64,000 bases of DNA from Paraphaeosphaeria minitans (Eukaryota; Ascomycota; Dothideomycetes; Pleosporales; Didymosphaeriaceae): positions 930,001 to 994,000 of the forward strand of contig WJXW01000004.1 of assembly GCA_015832175.1 (NCBI GenBank), read 5' to 3'. The position numbers and the translations under genes were made by a program. Under the pieces are notes generated by a model, which worked only from the letters and a program-made list of their open reading frames with translations, did not search any database and was not told the DNA's origin. Below, piece by piece: positions 46,688 to 57,342 of this stretch (positions are counted from its first letter, which is position 1; the number at the start of each line of letters is the position of its first letter).

Positions 46688-47881
46688 TCAAGCAGGACCA
46701 TCACTCTGCCTGCCCCTGGCCGTTGGTCTCTTCCCAGATGCTTTCTTCGTCCCAGAACCCGCGCCCGGTGCACCCACTTGCGCCCTTTGACTCTCAACCG
46801 CGGCTTCCGCCTCAATGGTCTTCACTGCCCTGCTGATGGCTACACTGTACCCGCCAAACCACTCGCCCCAGCTCTTCCCATCGGCTTCCTTTGTGACTTC
46901 CATGCTGCTCGTCTTTCTGTTGGGCCTGGGTGTGGTCGTCGACCTCGCCGACGCCGCGCCTGGAGCAGGCTGGGTGGACCAAGTCGCGCGAGCAGTTCGC
47001 CGTTGTTCGAGGAACGATCTCGCGACGTTTTGTGCCGCCGAAACACCAGACTGGATCGTCTTCACATCTTTCATGTCGAGTGTAGCAGGTAGGGGGATAC
47101 GATAGCTGCCGCTAAGAGTGACTTGGCGTCCTTCATTGTTCAGCATCTCTTCGCCATCGCCTCTTGGGATCTCTTCAATGTATTCTTTTTCTCCCGATGT
47201 AGTCCTCTTCCCTTTAGGCCGGCGCCGAGGCTGATATACTTCTAGATCCCGACGTGCACTCTCCAGCTCCTCTTCAACTCGGACGAGCTCCTCATCTGCT
47301 TCTTCTTCTTCTTCTCCTTCTTGTTCGTTCCCGGCGGAAGGATTCTTGATTGTAGGGACTGACTGGGTGGACGAGTTCTTACGGCTCTTGCCGCGTCGGC
47401 GGGGTGAACGATTCCTCCCCTCTGCTGACTGGTAAAGCTCCTCAACTTTTGCTTCCAGCCCTCGAACACGACATTTCAAGGCTTCAAGCTCCGTGGTTGG
47501 GGCTGGCGTAACGGACGTAGGCACAGCAGCAGGAGGTGCATCTTGGGTAGGAACATCTCTGTTGAGCTTTCTAGGTCTCCTCCGTTGTCGATTTGGACCT
47601 GTCGAAGCCGCTGCGTTCGGTGTGGTTGCCGCATCTTTACCCTTGACTTCCGCGGACGTAGAAGCCGTAGGCTTAGCAGTCGACTTCAGGGTCTGTGTAG
47701 AGGCCGATCCCTTCGCAGTACGCTCCTTCTCTAGCAAAATTCCGCCCGCTGAACCCGCTCTCCCAGCCACATTTTGTTCAGCCGGAACCGGAACTGCAGC
47801 TTTCTTCGGTCTTGCTTGCTTAGGCTGTGACGTAGCTACACTTGAACCAGGAGACTGATTTTTCGACGACATGGCGTTCAT
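46688..47881 (-). CDS. Uncharacterised coiled-coil protein, basic and acidic low-complexity segments
   Basis: Single-exon frame of 397 residues (or 394 from the second ATG at 47872, MSSKNQSPG). Regions in order: Ser/Thr/Ala/Lys-rich N-terminus; a basic patch (RQRRRPRKLNRD); a short predicted coiled coil (TELEALKCRVRGLEAKVEEL); an Arg/Ser patch (RSPRRRGKSRKN); an acidic run (EQEGEEEEEADEELVRVEEE); a more ordered segment (GSYRIPLPATLDMKDVKTIQ then SGVSAAQNVARSFLEQ); a conserved-looking WGEWFGGYSVAISRAVKTIE; a basic tail. I do not recognise the family. The ordered C-terminal third argues for a real gene; nuclear location is an inference from the basic patches. Confidence 0.7.
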   Translation of the reverse strand: MNAMSSKNQSPGSSVATSQPKQARPKKAAVPVPAEQNVAGRAGSAGGILLEKERTAKGSASTQTLKSTAKPTASTSAEVKGKDAATTPNAAASTGPNRQRRRPRKLNRDVPTQDAPPAAVPTSVTPAPTTELEALKCRVRGLEAKVEELYQSAEGRNRSPRRRGKSRKNSSTQSVPTIKNPSAGNEQEGEEEEEADEELVRVEEELESARRDLEVYQPRRRPKGKRTTSGEKEYIEEIPRGDGEEMLNNEGRQVTLSGSYRIPLPATLDMKDVKTIQSGVSAAQNVARSFLEQRRTARATWSTQPAPGAASARSTTTPRPNRKTSSMEVTKEADGKSWGEWFGGYSVAISRAVKTIEAEAAVESQRAQVGAPGAGSGTKKASGKRPTARGRQSDGPA

Positions 47882-49376
47882 TGATTCCTAATCCGAAGCG
47901 CCGATTGCGGAGCGCAAAACAAGACTGAAGAGATTGTCGAAGAGGTTGCTGTGCATTGATTCAGTTGAACCAAGGTTGTGGGGAGTTGGAAGTCTGACGT
48001 ATTAGGGTCGTACAGGGTCTAGGCTAGGCCCGCAAGGGAGTGATCGGCAGCGGCGTCGAGAACTACATCGTGATCACTGTCGAAAACACGGCTTTGTCAT
48101 ACTCTGTAACAGAGTACATAGTTGCACGCAGGACTTATCAGTATCGATACTACCTTGCAGGTCGTCCGCTGAACGTTTTCAAGAATGGCCTACCCGAAGG
48201 ACGCCACCACGATGGGCAATGGTAACAACCAAACTCCTTGTAGCAGATCCTGTGTGGGTAGTCACGCTGAATTATGGTACTACAAATTGAAACATATGTT
48301 GTAGAGCGAGTCAAGGAAGATCGAGCGTGCATTCGGTTTCCATCTTTTGTGTCAGCCAATGATCTGTTGAGCAGTGAACTGAAGCGTAGACATGACCGGC
48401 CGCACAGTATTTGGTCTCTAGTATGGCACGACAAGTCTGCCCATCACTGTCACTTGCGGTCGGTAAGCGGCGAAACGCAACTTCTGCCGACGATATTTCC
48501 GGCGGTCAGGGAGAAAAAAGCCCTAGGCCTTCCCCATCACGCCAGAAAACTTGTGTAGCAGAGACGAGGCCCTTCGCGGTAGCCGACGATGAAAATGGGA
48601 ATCCGTGAGGCAGACCTAAATATGAACATCCACGGTGACTTATCATACAAAAGATTCACAAACACACGATAGACTGAATTAGTACAGGATAAGGTGCGCG
48701 CCTACCAGTCCTTTCCGTTGTGTCTTCCAGTGTGCTTCAAACGGTGAAGGAGATAGACCACTCATTACGCATCTATCATGAAAAAGCTAAATACATGCCC
48801 GAGCACCAGATCGTCTATCATTTCGCAAACAGAACGTGACCAACTCTTCCTCCATATCAGAAAATTTCGAGCATACGCGCCCAGTCCTTGGCCTTCGAGC
48901 AAACGATCCGACCTATCTCCAAAGCTAGCATTACGCGGACGAAGAGGGGAGGTGTAGGATGCAGAAAAAGCCGCATTTCCAGATCCGAAGGAAGCCAAAG
49001 ACGTCAAACTTTTGAAAAAGAGAACCAGTACAATTGTGATGCGCATAACACGTAGAGTTGGAGATGGGCATGATCGAAGAGACATGAGAGCCGTTAAGCG
49101 TGTATGATAGTGGGACCAAGGGGACCCAGCCTGCACCAAACGAACAGAGCATTGCCAAGCAAATACAGGCAAAGCAACCGAACTTGCTGAAAGAGATATG
49201 CCAATATACGACAGAGGACGTAAAATCGCCAACAAGATCTAAGAGCTCACAAATGCAAGCAAATATCAAAGCCATAGAATGGAAAGAACCATTCATGCCC
49301 CGACAATTGCGCAGCGCTGCGAACATCGAAAGACGCTTGCAGAGACGGTGGAGCGAATCCACGGCAAGTACAGGCT
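47882..49376. other. Intergenic, no recognisable gene
   Basis: 1.5 kb upstream of the coiled-coil gene and downstream of eIF4B. The minus-strand frame at 48931-49362 is hydrophobic but ends abruptly and lies where the eIF4B 3' UTR should be; I do not call it. Confidence 0.45.
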
Positions 49377-51379
49377 CTAGGATGCAATGGCACGGGTTGA
49401 GCCGCCACGACCTTTACCACCCCTTGCGTTCTTCGCAGGCTTGGTGACGGTACTCCAGCCATCATCGTCCATGGTCTCCGTGGTAGTAGGGGTGGATGCA
49501 GCAGGTGTGCTAGACTTTCGTCTCCAGGTGTTGTCAAGCTTTGGGTCACGTACAACTTCCTTTGGCTTTACATTCTTGTCCTCAACAATATCACCGTTCT
49601 CAGGTGCTTCGGCAGCTTCAACCTCTGGAGGCACGTCACTTTCTCCTCCTGAACGTTGGAGAATTTCGTTGGTACGCGGCTTATCCTCGTTTCTGTTCTC
49701 TGTCTTTTCAGTCGTAGAAGTGGATGGTGCCTCAGTCTTGGGAGACGTAACAGTCTTCTCGGCGGACTCCTTGGCCTTCTTCTCTTCGCGAGCCTTGCTA
49801 TCGGCCTCCTTCTTCTGGCGGACAGCCAATTGCCTCTTATCTTCAATTTCACGCTCGCGTGCGGCGGTATCAATGGGCTTCGCAGCGCCAAATGGGTTGG
49901 CCTTGGAATCAGACAGAGTGGCGGCCGAAGTCTCAGGTGCTTCGGAGACGGTTCTCTTAGCGAGGTTAAGCTTGGGGCGAGTTGCTGGTGCGGCCGTTTG
50001 GGGTGCGGGAGATGATGGTACGCTAGCATCAGGTGTGGCTGTAGGCGACTTGACTGGAGCGTCCGGACGCATCTTGGATCGCCACTGGTTGTCCATTTCA
50101 GGCGCAGTGGGCTGGCGGTCGTATTGAGGTCGCTCTGAGAATTCGCGACGCGGAGGACGCGAACCGTCGTTGGAACGACCCTCTCCCCAGGCTGGAGATT
50201 GTCTTCGCTCGCGAGGGCCGTCATTGCTATGCACGCGGCCTTCTCTCGGTGGACCCGCCCCGGGAACGGGTGATAGCGGACCCTTGCGCTCCCAGTTGCC
50301 AAAGTCGCGCTCTTTGCCATCGCTGCTGAACGGAGGGGCGCGTCGACGCTCACCACCTGCATCGGAAGGCTCGTCGAACTGGCGGTTCCCAAAGCCACGG
50401 TCAGACGGGCGACGCTGCTGGCCAGGAAGATCGGGCAGAGGACCCCTTCGAGTCCAGTCAGACATGTCCTTTTGTTCGGGACGGTCCTTGGCTATGATCT
50501 GTCAGTATCGATGTGCAGGTAGTAACCTGGGTATGTGACACGTACGAGGTTCAGCAACGCTAACTCGGATATTTCTACCCTGAAATTGCGTGCCAGACAA
50601 GTCAAGCGCCTTCTTCAAGCCCTCAACACTGCCAAATTCAGCGTATCCGAAGCCTTTCGGCTTTCGCTCAAGCTTGTCTTCCACAATGCGAACATTGGTG
50701 ACCTCGCAATCGGCGAAGAAGTCGTTGACATCACCTTCGGTAGCATCGAAGGAGAGGTTGCCCAGATGGGCCGTATACGGGGGCTTGGAAGGGAGGGGAA
50801 GCTCCTCGCGCACAGCGTAGCCTCCAAGGCGGTCGCTACCACCTGTCGAATCGATCAGCAAACGTACGAACACAGCACGGAATCAACGTACTAAAACCAC
50901 CACCGCCTGCGCCGCGGTCGGAACCGAATCCGCCGCCGCCGCCACCAGCACCAAAAGTGCGCCTTTCACCTCCGTAGCTGCCGCCGCCGCCACCTAAGCA
51001 AAAATTAGTACACCGTTGGCTAGGTATTTGCGAAGCAAGAGACGGGGCATTTTACTTCCGGCTGCAGTAAAGTTAGTACTCTAAATTGCGCAAATCAAGC
51101 GCGGATGTACTCACCACCAATGGGCGTATCCTCCATCTCATCAGCCCATGATCCAAGTGCTACAACGGCGTCAGCATTTCCGGTCTCCCACTCAGAGCGG
51201 GGTCGAGCCTACATTGGTCGCCCAGAAAGTCTCCCAGGGACATCTTCTGCTGCTTTTTCGGACCTGCGAAATACACATGTTAGCTACACATGGCCTGAAG
51301 CTTTGCAGGTCATGCAAAGGCGGGGTAGCGTATCGGCGCTGCCTGACGTCGTCCGAGTGCGCGAGGCAAACGTACCCAT
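49377..51379 (-). CDS. Translation initiation factor eIF4B
   Basis: RNA-binding cofactor of eIF4A in cap-dependent scanning. Six exons (high to low): 51379-51376, 51263-51213, 51159-51115, 50993-50892, 50842-50546, 50491-49377; 537 residues. Exon 1 is only ATGG. Exons 2-3 give GPKKQQKMSLGDFLGDQSLG and SWADEMEDTPIGG, the conserved eIF4B N-terminus. A Gly-rich segment follows, then one RRM: PYTAHLGNLSFDATEGDVND (RNP2) and KPKGFGYAEFGSVEGLKKAL (RNP1). The rest is Arg/Pro/Glu/Ser-rich and disordered, as in yeast Tif3 and S. pombe Sce3, ending in KPAKNARGGKGRGGSTRAIA. The acceptor of intron 5 could be 50491 (used here) or the CAG ten bases earlier in the transcript; only the former keeps frame. 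Confidence 0.9.
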
Positions 51380-51663
51380 GATTGCGGTTAGCAGGCAACG
51401 CGCTGTCGAAACCGCGCGCTTGCCGTGTAAGTCTTGAGAGCGATGTGGGCTCTCAAGAAAGGTTGCGTAGGTAGAGGTAGTTGGTTCGCCGGAGTATGTG
51501 GGGGTAGTCGAGGGGACCTGCCTGAAGAAAATCGCGGGCAGGCAAGTGCGATTAATGTTCTCAGTGACGCTAAAAGGCTTGGCAGTCCGTAGTTCATTCG
51601 ATCCCCAGATTTTGCGCCTTTTGTATCATTTCCCGTCGAGTGCCGTTTGCATCTCTCGATGTG
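51380..51663. promoter_or_regulatory. Compact divergent promoter, eIF4B / Tim17-like
   Basis: 284 bp separate the two start codons. No TATA box stands out; pyrimidine-rich tracts occur on both sides, usual for housekeeping fungal promoters. Confidence 0.55.
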
Positions 51664-52672
51664 ATGGCAATGAGTACATCGCCTGACCAGACTGTGGTCA
51701 CGCATCCCCTTCATGTGGCCAAAAAGGGGGCTTTGATGGGCGTCGGCTGTAGTGAGTCCGCATTTCGTCTACTGCATCGAGATCAAGCCATTGTGCTCAA
51801 GAGCCACTCCCAATTGACGACCACATCTTCGCCAGCGGCCCGTAGCAGCGGCTTGCGTGTCAACTTCGGCAGACGGGCTTCAGTAAGGGACATGGGCGCG
51901 TGCCAAGCGATATCACGTGCTTCTATCTCCCCGCGGATCCGTCGTCTTGCAAGCGTTAGCCTATACTATCTCGAGTTTCATGAGACAGCTGCTCAGTTGT
52001 TGCTGGAACAATGTATCTGGACTAATTCGATCAGCTATTCCTGGCCTTCTCATCGGCGCGACCTATGGCACACTACGCACTCAAACTCCGGTCCTCTTCT
52101 CCCTCGTCTCGGGCGCCCAATGGTTCGCCCTTGGTACAACCTTCTTCAGTATCCGCACTTCAATCCTTAATTCCACCGGCCTACGAAATTGGTGGAACAT
52201 CACCCGCGGCGCGCCCCTCTTGCCCGCTCCGGATCATGACCCCTCCCACTCAGACCGCATCCGCGCGTCCACTATTTCCGGTGCTGCCACCGGCTTCAGC
52301 TTAGGATTTCTCTTCCGTGGGCCGCGCAACGTCATTCCGGGTACCATCATGTTTTCTCTGTTTGGCTTCGGAGGGCAGCATGCTTACGAATGGCTAGATG
52401 CAAGGAAGTCAGGAAAGGCCCGGGAGCAGATGGCGATGAAAGAGAGGGGCGAAGTGGGAGAGACTTTTATGCAGAGGATAGCGAAGAGCAAGTGGAGCCC
52501 TATGAAAGTCTTAAGCGACGAGGAGTACGAAGAGATGATGAGAGAGCGCATCTTAAAGGTGGACGTGGAGATAGCGCTACTCAAAGACAGCATCGAAGCG
52601 CTGAAGAAAGAGAAAGAAGACGAAGACAAGAAGAGGACGGCGGCACCGATAGAGCCCCAGCAGAGGAAGTGA
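51664..52672 (+). CDS. Tim17/Tim22/Tim23-like small membrane protein, probably mitochondrial
   Basis: Proposed exons 51664-51751 and 52035-52672 (283-bp intron, donor GTGAGT, acceptor GACTAATTCGATCAG with an exact CTAAT branch word), 241 residues. After MAMSTSPDQTVVTHPLHVAK come four Gly/Ala-rich hydrophobic segments (IPGLLIGATYGTLRT; FSLVSGAQWFALGTTFF; ISGAATGFSLGFLFRG; GTIMFSLFGFGGQHAYEW) with the GxxxG spacing of the Tim17 family, then a charged C-terminal coiled coil (DVEIALLKDSIEALKKEKED). This resembles fungal proteins annotated as Tim17-like. The frame of exon 2 is open back to 51917, so a different first exon or acceptor is possible. Membership is from pattern only. Confidence 0.62.
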
Positions 52673-54099
52673 AGGATGCGATGATAAGCCTCTGAAGCTC
52701 TTGTAGATTAACTGTACGATGTGCTGTTTGAAGACTACATGGAACGGGTCACAGTAGCTGACACAAAATTTGGACCTTGAGTACACCTACATGTTCTAAC
52801 TCATTCTACTATAATTCTTTGAGACTACAATCAATCATGTATTGTGAGATTTCATATCTACTGGCCTGTTGGGTTCTAGTTTCTGGATGGCGATGGTCTG
52901 ATTGATACGTGGCATGACCCGACCTACAGAGCGACACCAACTTACTGATTCGATACCGTATTCTTGTGCAATCCACCAAGACGTGATTGTCTCGATTAGC
53001 CAACAGTATATACCAGCCTGTGTGGGCAGACAATCAGACAATCCTAACACACCGCCGAAACGACCGACTTCTCGAGTTGTCAAACGATTGAGCCCCACCG
53101 GCCAGACGCGAAAGTGTGCCCTACTCCATAGCCTACCTAGCGCAACGTACCCCGGCCCGTTATGCAGGAACAACACCACGCATAGGCGCTGACATTAGAA
53201 ACTAGACTCATAGCTACAAGAGTTAGTGATACGCTAATGGGTTACTATGTTAGTTCCATTATAAAACGAATTAATATAAGGTTAGGTGAGCTCTCAAAGT
53301 CTAGTGTCATTCATTGTGACGTGTACCATCGTGCACCGGTAGCTGCCACATGAAATCATGGAGATCAAGTAACTGTTCATGTGTGGACGTGTACAATGAT
53401 GTTCACAATGTTGATATTGTAGATGATACCTCATATCCGACTGTCCATCGTTGCCCATCTACATGCATCTTGTCTTGCCCCCTCAATCCCAAAGCACCAT
53501 CCACAAGAAATCCAAACTTTTGCTCGCAAACCAGGAACTTCGCTATGCAAACCATCGAGAAGAAAAAGATGCTGCAACAAGGCCACATCATTAGAACAAG
53601 GCAGCCATAGATCATGCCAAAATGCTTCCCACGTACAACACGATAGTCTCCCCTTCTCCGGCCCCGCTCGTTACCGAAAATCCCAATCTTGACAGCATGG
53701 CGATGGAAGCTGTCATGATAGGGCCACCATAGAAAAGCGAACAAGATCAACGCCAAACGGTGCTATATAATGGAACGGACGATCGCTCAACCCACACATC
53801 CCGACAATCGGGAGCAGCTCTCCGTTGAGAGGGTTCTACTGTGAGAGACCTTCGTAAGCGATGCGAGCTGTGGGCGTTTGCCTCAAGGCTCCCAGCGTTC
53901 TTCCCCATTCTGTCCCTACTGCTCTTCGAATATCTCTTAGCCATACAAGGCGAGAGTAATGCTGCGACTGCTAGGCATGTGAGTCGTCTCGACGAATGCG
54001 TTCTCTTCTCCCGTCTTCAATCCACCTCTTCTTGTCGGTAGTAGAAATAATATACTGCGAATGGAAACTGCGGCGTCGCTCAAGCTTTTCGTTCAGGTC
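52673..54099. other. Intergenic between convergent genes
   Basis: 3' flanks of the Tim17-like gene (+) and STE50 (-). AT-rich patch at 53190-53290. The hydrophobic minus frames at 52835-53179 and 53403-53756 have no family features. Confidence 0.45.
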
Positions 54100-55759
54100 T
54101 TATAAAACGCCTCCAGGCAATTGGACCCCTCTGTTGTTCCCGTCCCATCCGAAACTGCCGGTTCCACCCCCCACGCTTCTTATATCGTTGCCGCCAACAG
54201 TGCTCACGTGGCCTTCAGCAGGGGCTGCGTGTTTTCGCAGCATAAACATAGGTTTTCGCCCCTCCTTGTCCAATTGCTTGAATAATATCAAGGGCCTCTC
54301 GTTTAATCCCAAGCATCGTTCTTGGTCGCCGTGTACAATGTACAATGCGTATTGTCGCCAATCGGCAGTGATGTTATATTTCTTGAGTGCAACAGGCAGA
54401 ACTTTGTGGCATGGATCGTCGATGGATACGCGGAACGATTTGAAAATTTCGACTTGCGGGTTTGTCGAGGATGACTGTGCGGAGGGCGTCGAGTTCATGG
54501 TACCACCAGAGAGTGGAGGATCGCGATCGTCAGCGTTGGGCGTTGGCGCTGCATTTCGCATCGGCGCCCTGAGCGGCGCGGGTGTATTACGCGCGCGTTC
54601 TGATGTCATTGTCGAGTCGGACCAGGTGCTGTTGTCCCGAGACCAGCTCTGCGTACTATCGTGATCTGGATGTGCGCTGCGAGAATTGTAGGAACGGTTC
54701 TGGTTGTTGGTGTGATAGGCGGGAGAGGTAGGAGAGGGCTGCGGAATGGCATTGGGTGACATTTGCTGGCCGCCGGCAATTGACGCTGTGAGGTGTGAGG
54801 ACGCTGCCAGAGCTGCTGCGGAGGGATCGAGAGACGAATTGTCGACCAGGGCGCGCCCTTCCGGAATAGTCGGAGAGGGGTTCTTCGGGCCGGAGGCAAG
54901 GAAAAGTCTCTTGGTAGAGAACTTACGTGACAGACTGCTCCCCACGCCCCCTCCTGTCGCAGCCGGAGGCGACGTGACAGAATGGTCGTGGGGCGTGGGC
55001 AGCGGCTGCTGGCTGTCCTTGTATGCGCGTGCCATGGCAAGGGTCTCGTCGCGGAGCTTCTTGTAGTCCTCGAGCACGCGGTTCAGGTCCTCTTTGAGGT
55101 GCCGTATCTCCATCTCGCTGGCATGTAACCGCTCGTCGCGTGCCTGTACCACGCGTATGACCTTGGCGAAGTCTTCCTGTGTGGGCGGGGCATCTTGGGC
55201 GGACGTGTCCGCGGCTGCGAGCAGTTAGCATATGCCCTAGGTCTGATAGTAGGGGGTCGTACACAGCGGGACATAGTGATCAGGCTCGATGGGCACGTTT
55301 TGCTTTACTTTGATTTCGTAGACGGCCTTGAGGATGGTGAGGCGGTGGCCGACGCTATGCAAGCCGATCTCCTTGAGCTCGGCATGCTGGACTTCGACCA
55401 GGACCTCGCCCGAGAACTCGTGCTCTGGTGGGCTGTTAGCAAGCTGCTGGCGGGGTCTTGACGGGGCGCTGCGTACCGATGAGGGTGTCTGCATACTGAT
55501 CCAGGCCCAGGCCGGCGACAAAGTCGGCGGCCTGCTCCTTGGTCCACTCGGTGATCAGGCCGGTGGGGCTGCCCTTGGTGTCTCGCGAGTGGGTGAAGGT
55601 GGTGGGCGTATGCTCGGTGCTCATGGGCCCGGACGAGGTGGGCGAGCTCTCAGCGTAGACGACGGGGAGGGTCGGGCTCTGGATGACGCTGCGCTCGTGC
55701 TCGTCGCTGGCCTCGTAGTCCTCGTCCGAGTCGTCGTGGTACTTGGACGTGTATGCCAT
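54100..55759 (-). CDS. STE50: MAPK pathway adaptor STE50
   Basis: Adaptor that holds the MAPKKK Ste11 near Cdc42/Ras signals in mating, filamentation and osmotic pathways. Exons 55759-55477, 55424-55263 and 55214-54100, introns 52 and 48 bp, give 519 residues. SAM domain, about residues 68-135: ITEWTKEQAADFVAGLGLDQ, then EHEFSGEVLVEVQHAELKEI and GLHSVGHRLTILKAVYEIK. A coiled coil follows (EMEIRHLKEDLNRVLEDYKK). SLSRKFSTKRLFLASGPKNP and a Ser/Pro linker are typical. The RA domain near the C-terminus reads EIFKSFRVSIDDPCHKVLPV and later LILFKQLDKEGRKPMFMLRK. The donor of intron 2 is the second of two overlapping GT sites (GTGTACGA); only the GTACGA one keeps frame. Confidence 0.93.
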
Positions 55760-55910
55760 CGGGGTGAGGCGGGGGAGTGCCTACGGTACGGTACGGTGCT
55801 GTGCGGTACGGTGCGGCGCGGAGGATGGGAGGCGCGCGCCAAGGCGTCTTCCTCGGGCTGGAGGTGGTGCTCAGTGCTGGAGCAGGCTGCGGTCCGCCGT
55901 CGTGCTGCTT

Positions 55911-55936
55911 GGATGGATGGATGGATGAATGGATGG
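55911..55936. repeat. GGAT tetranucleotide array with one GAAT
   Basis: Six units, one altered, about 155 bp upstream of STE50. Confidence 0.9.
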
Positions 55937-56263
55937 CGGCGTCGGGGGCCCGGCGCTACGTCTCTCGCGCTGGGCATCCACGGCCTGCTGAGACGAAGCG
56001 AGAGTGACTAGGCGCGTTTCTGGGGCTGCAACGTCGACACTCGAAGGCCTGTGTCAGATGGACATGGGCCGGTAGCGAGGGCGGGCGCGGGGAGGGAGCC
56101 TGCGGGCGGGCGGGCGCGTGGGCTGCGATGCGGGCGTGGTGGTGGTTGCGACCAAGGGCGGTCGGCGGCACACGACGGACGTGGAGCACAGCTACCAGAG
56201 CTAGTGTAGCTCTGCACGTCTGCTTTCTGTCTACGGCAATGCAGCCGTGCGGGAGAGCGCCGT

Positions 56264-56320
56264 GGGACCGGTTCAGCAAAGGAGGACCGGTTCAGCAAAG
56301 GACGACCGGTTCAGCAGAGA
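56264..56320. repeat. 19-bp repeat, three units with ACCGGTTCAGCA core
   Basis: Cores start at 56267, 56286 and 56305, each with the palindrome ACCGGT. Confidence 0.95.
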
Positions 56321-56910
56321 ACACAGCGTGAGGTCGTCAAGCTAGGTAGACTACCGTGGCAAGCTGGAAGCTTCTGGGGAGCCTTCAGTAGAGAGGACGT
56401 GGATGCACAGTGGCAAGTGGCAAGCGGCAACCAGCCAGCCAGCCAGCCAAGCATTGCCCCGAGTTCCCAATAACAAAACAAATGCATTGGCTTCAATTCC
56501 CAATGGCAGCCTTTGTCCCTCGGCGCCTACGCATTGCAGCAGCCAGCCCAGCCCAGAGCCCAGAGCGAAAAGCCAGCCGCCGCCCGCTAGCAAGCACGCT
56601 AGCCAAGTCAGTCTAGCGTGGCCTAGTCAGTCTTAGCCTGCTAGCCAGTGCCGTGTGGGCTCGCAATCTTGGATGAAAAGGGCTGCCCAGTGCCTCCACT
56701 GCCAACCTCCACAGCCAACCGTGGCCCTGTGCAGCCCAGAGTCCCCTCGCCCACAACCCCCGAAACCCTGACGACTCGCCAACGGTCGTCATCCAGCGGG
56801 ACCCGCCTCGCTTCCACTGTTGGTCATCGCACCGTTGCCAACCGTCTGCCTACCTACCGTACGCCCGTCCAGGAACGCACACACCAAGCATACTTACCCC
56901 CCTCCACCCC

Positions 56911-57342
56911 ATGTCTAGCCCCAAGCTCATCACCATGTCCTCTTCCCAGGCCCAGGATAGACTCCCGGACCGTGTCCGCAACGACATCTATGCTGCGCTG
57001 CTCTCGGGGTCCGGCATCCGCAACGTTGAGGACACCCTCAACCACCAGATGCAAGCAACCGGCTTCAAAGCCACGCTCAAGGCCTACATCAACCATTTGC
57101 TCCGAGTCGAAGGCGTCGCCACGTTTCCGGAAATCATGGCAAAAGTCGAAGCAAAGGTCCTGCACGACACCCAGGCCGCAAAGAACAAGGACGCTGCCAA
57201 CGGCGTCAACGGAGTGTACGGCCACAGCGGCCAAGGCGACGACTACAACCTCGCCCTGCCAGCCAGTGTTTCCAAGGAGGGTGCCAAGACCGTGCTCAAG
57301 GAGCTCGACAAAGTCTGCGACATCACTGCCGAGGAGAAGTGA
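56911..57342 (+). CDS. Small helical protein of unknown function
   Basis: Intronless frame of 143 residues from ATG 56911 (second in-frame ATG at 56935 gives 135). The ordered core reads LPDRVRNDIYAALLSGSGIR, NVEDTLNHQMQATGFKATLK, AYINHLLRVEGVATFPEIMA, KVEAKVLHD, a run of amphipathic helices with no membrane segment. A low-complexity linker rich in Asn/Gly follows, and the end is ASVSKEGAKTVLKELDKVCD. The helix-Gly-helix pattern faintly recalls small transcription-complex subunits such as Sus1/ENY2, but no decisive motif supports that. Codon use is clearly coding (C or G at third positions), unlike the overlapping 318-codon frame. Confidence 0.72.
   Translation: MSSPKLITMSSSQAQDRLPDRVRNDIYAALLSGSGIRNVEDTLNHQMQATGFKATLKAYINHLLRVEGVATFPEIMAKVEAKVLHDTQAAKNKDAANGVNGVYGHSGQGDDYNLALPASVSKEGAKTVLKELDKVCDITAEEK

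Larger units (their letters stand above)
55760..56910. promoter_or_regulatory. Divergent region STE50 / small protein, with simple repeats
   Basis: 1.15 kb, GC-rich near STE50. It holds a GGTACGGTACGGTGC-type run (55783-55820), a GGAT array and a 19-bp triple repeat. (CCAG)n at 56434-56451. No gene recognised. Confidence 0.5.

Noticed and set aside
48931..49362. 143-codon hydrophobic minus frame
   Set aside because: Lies in the expected eIF4B 3' UTR and has no recognisable membrane-protein family pattern.
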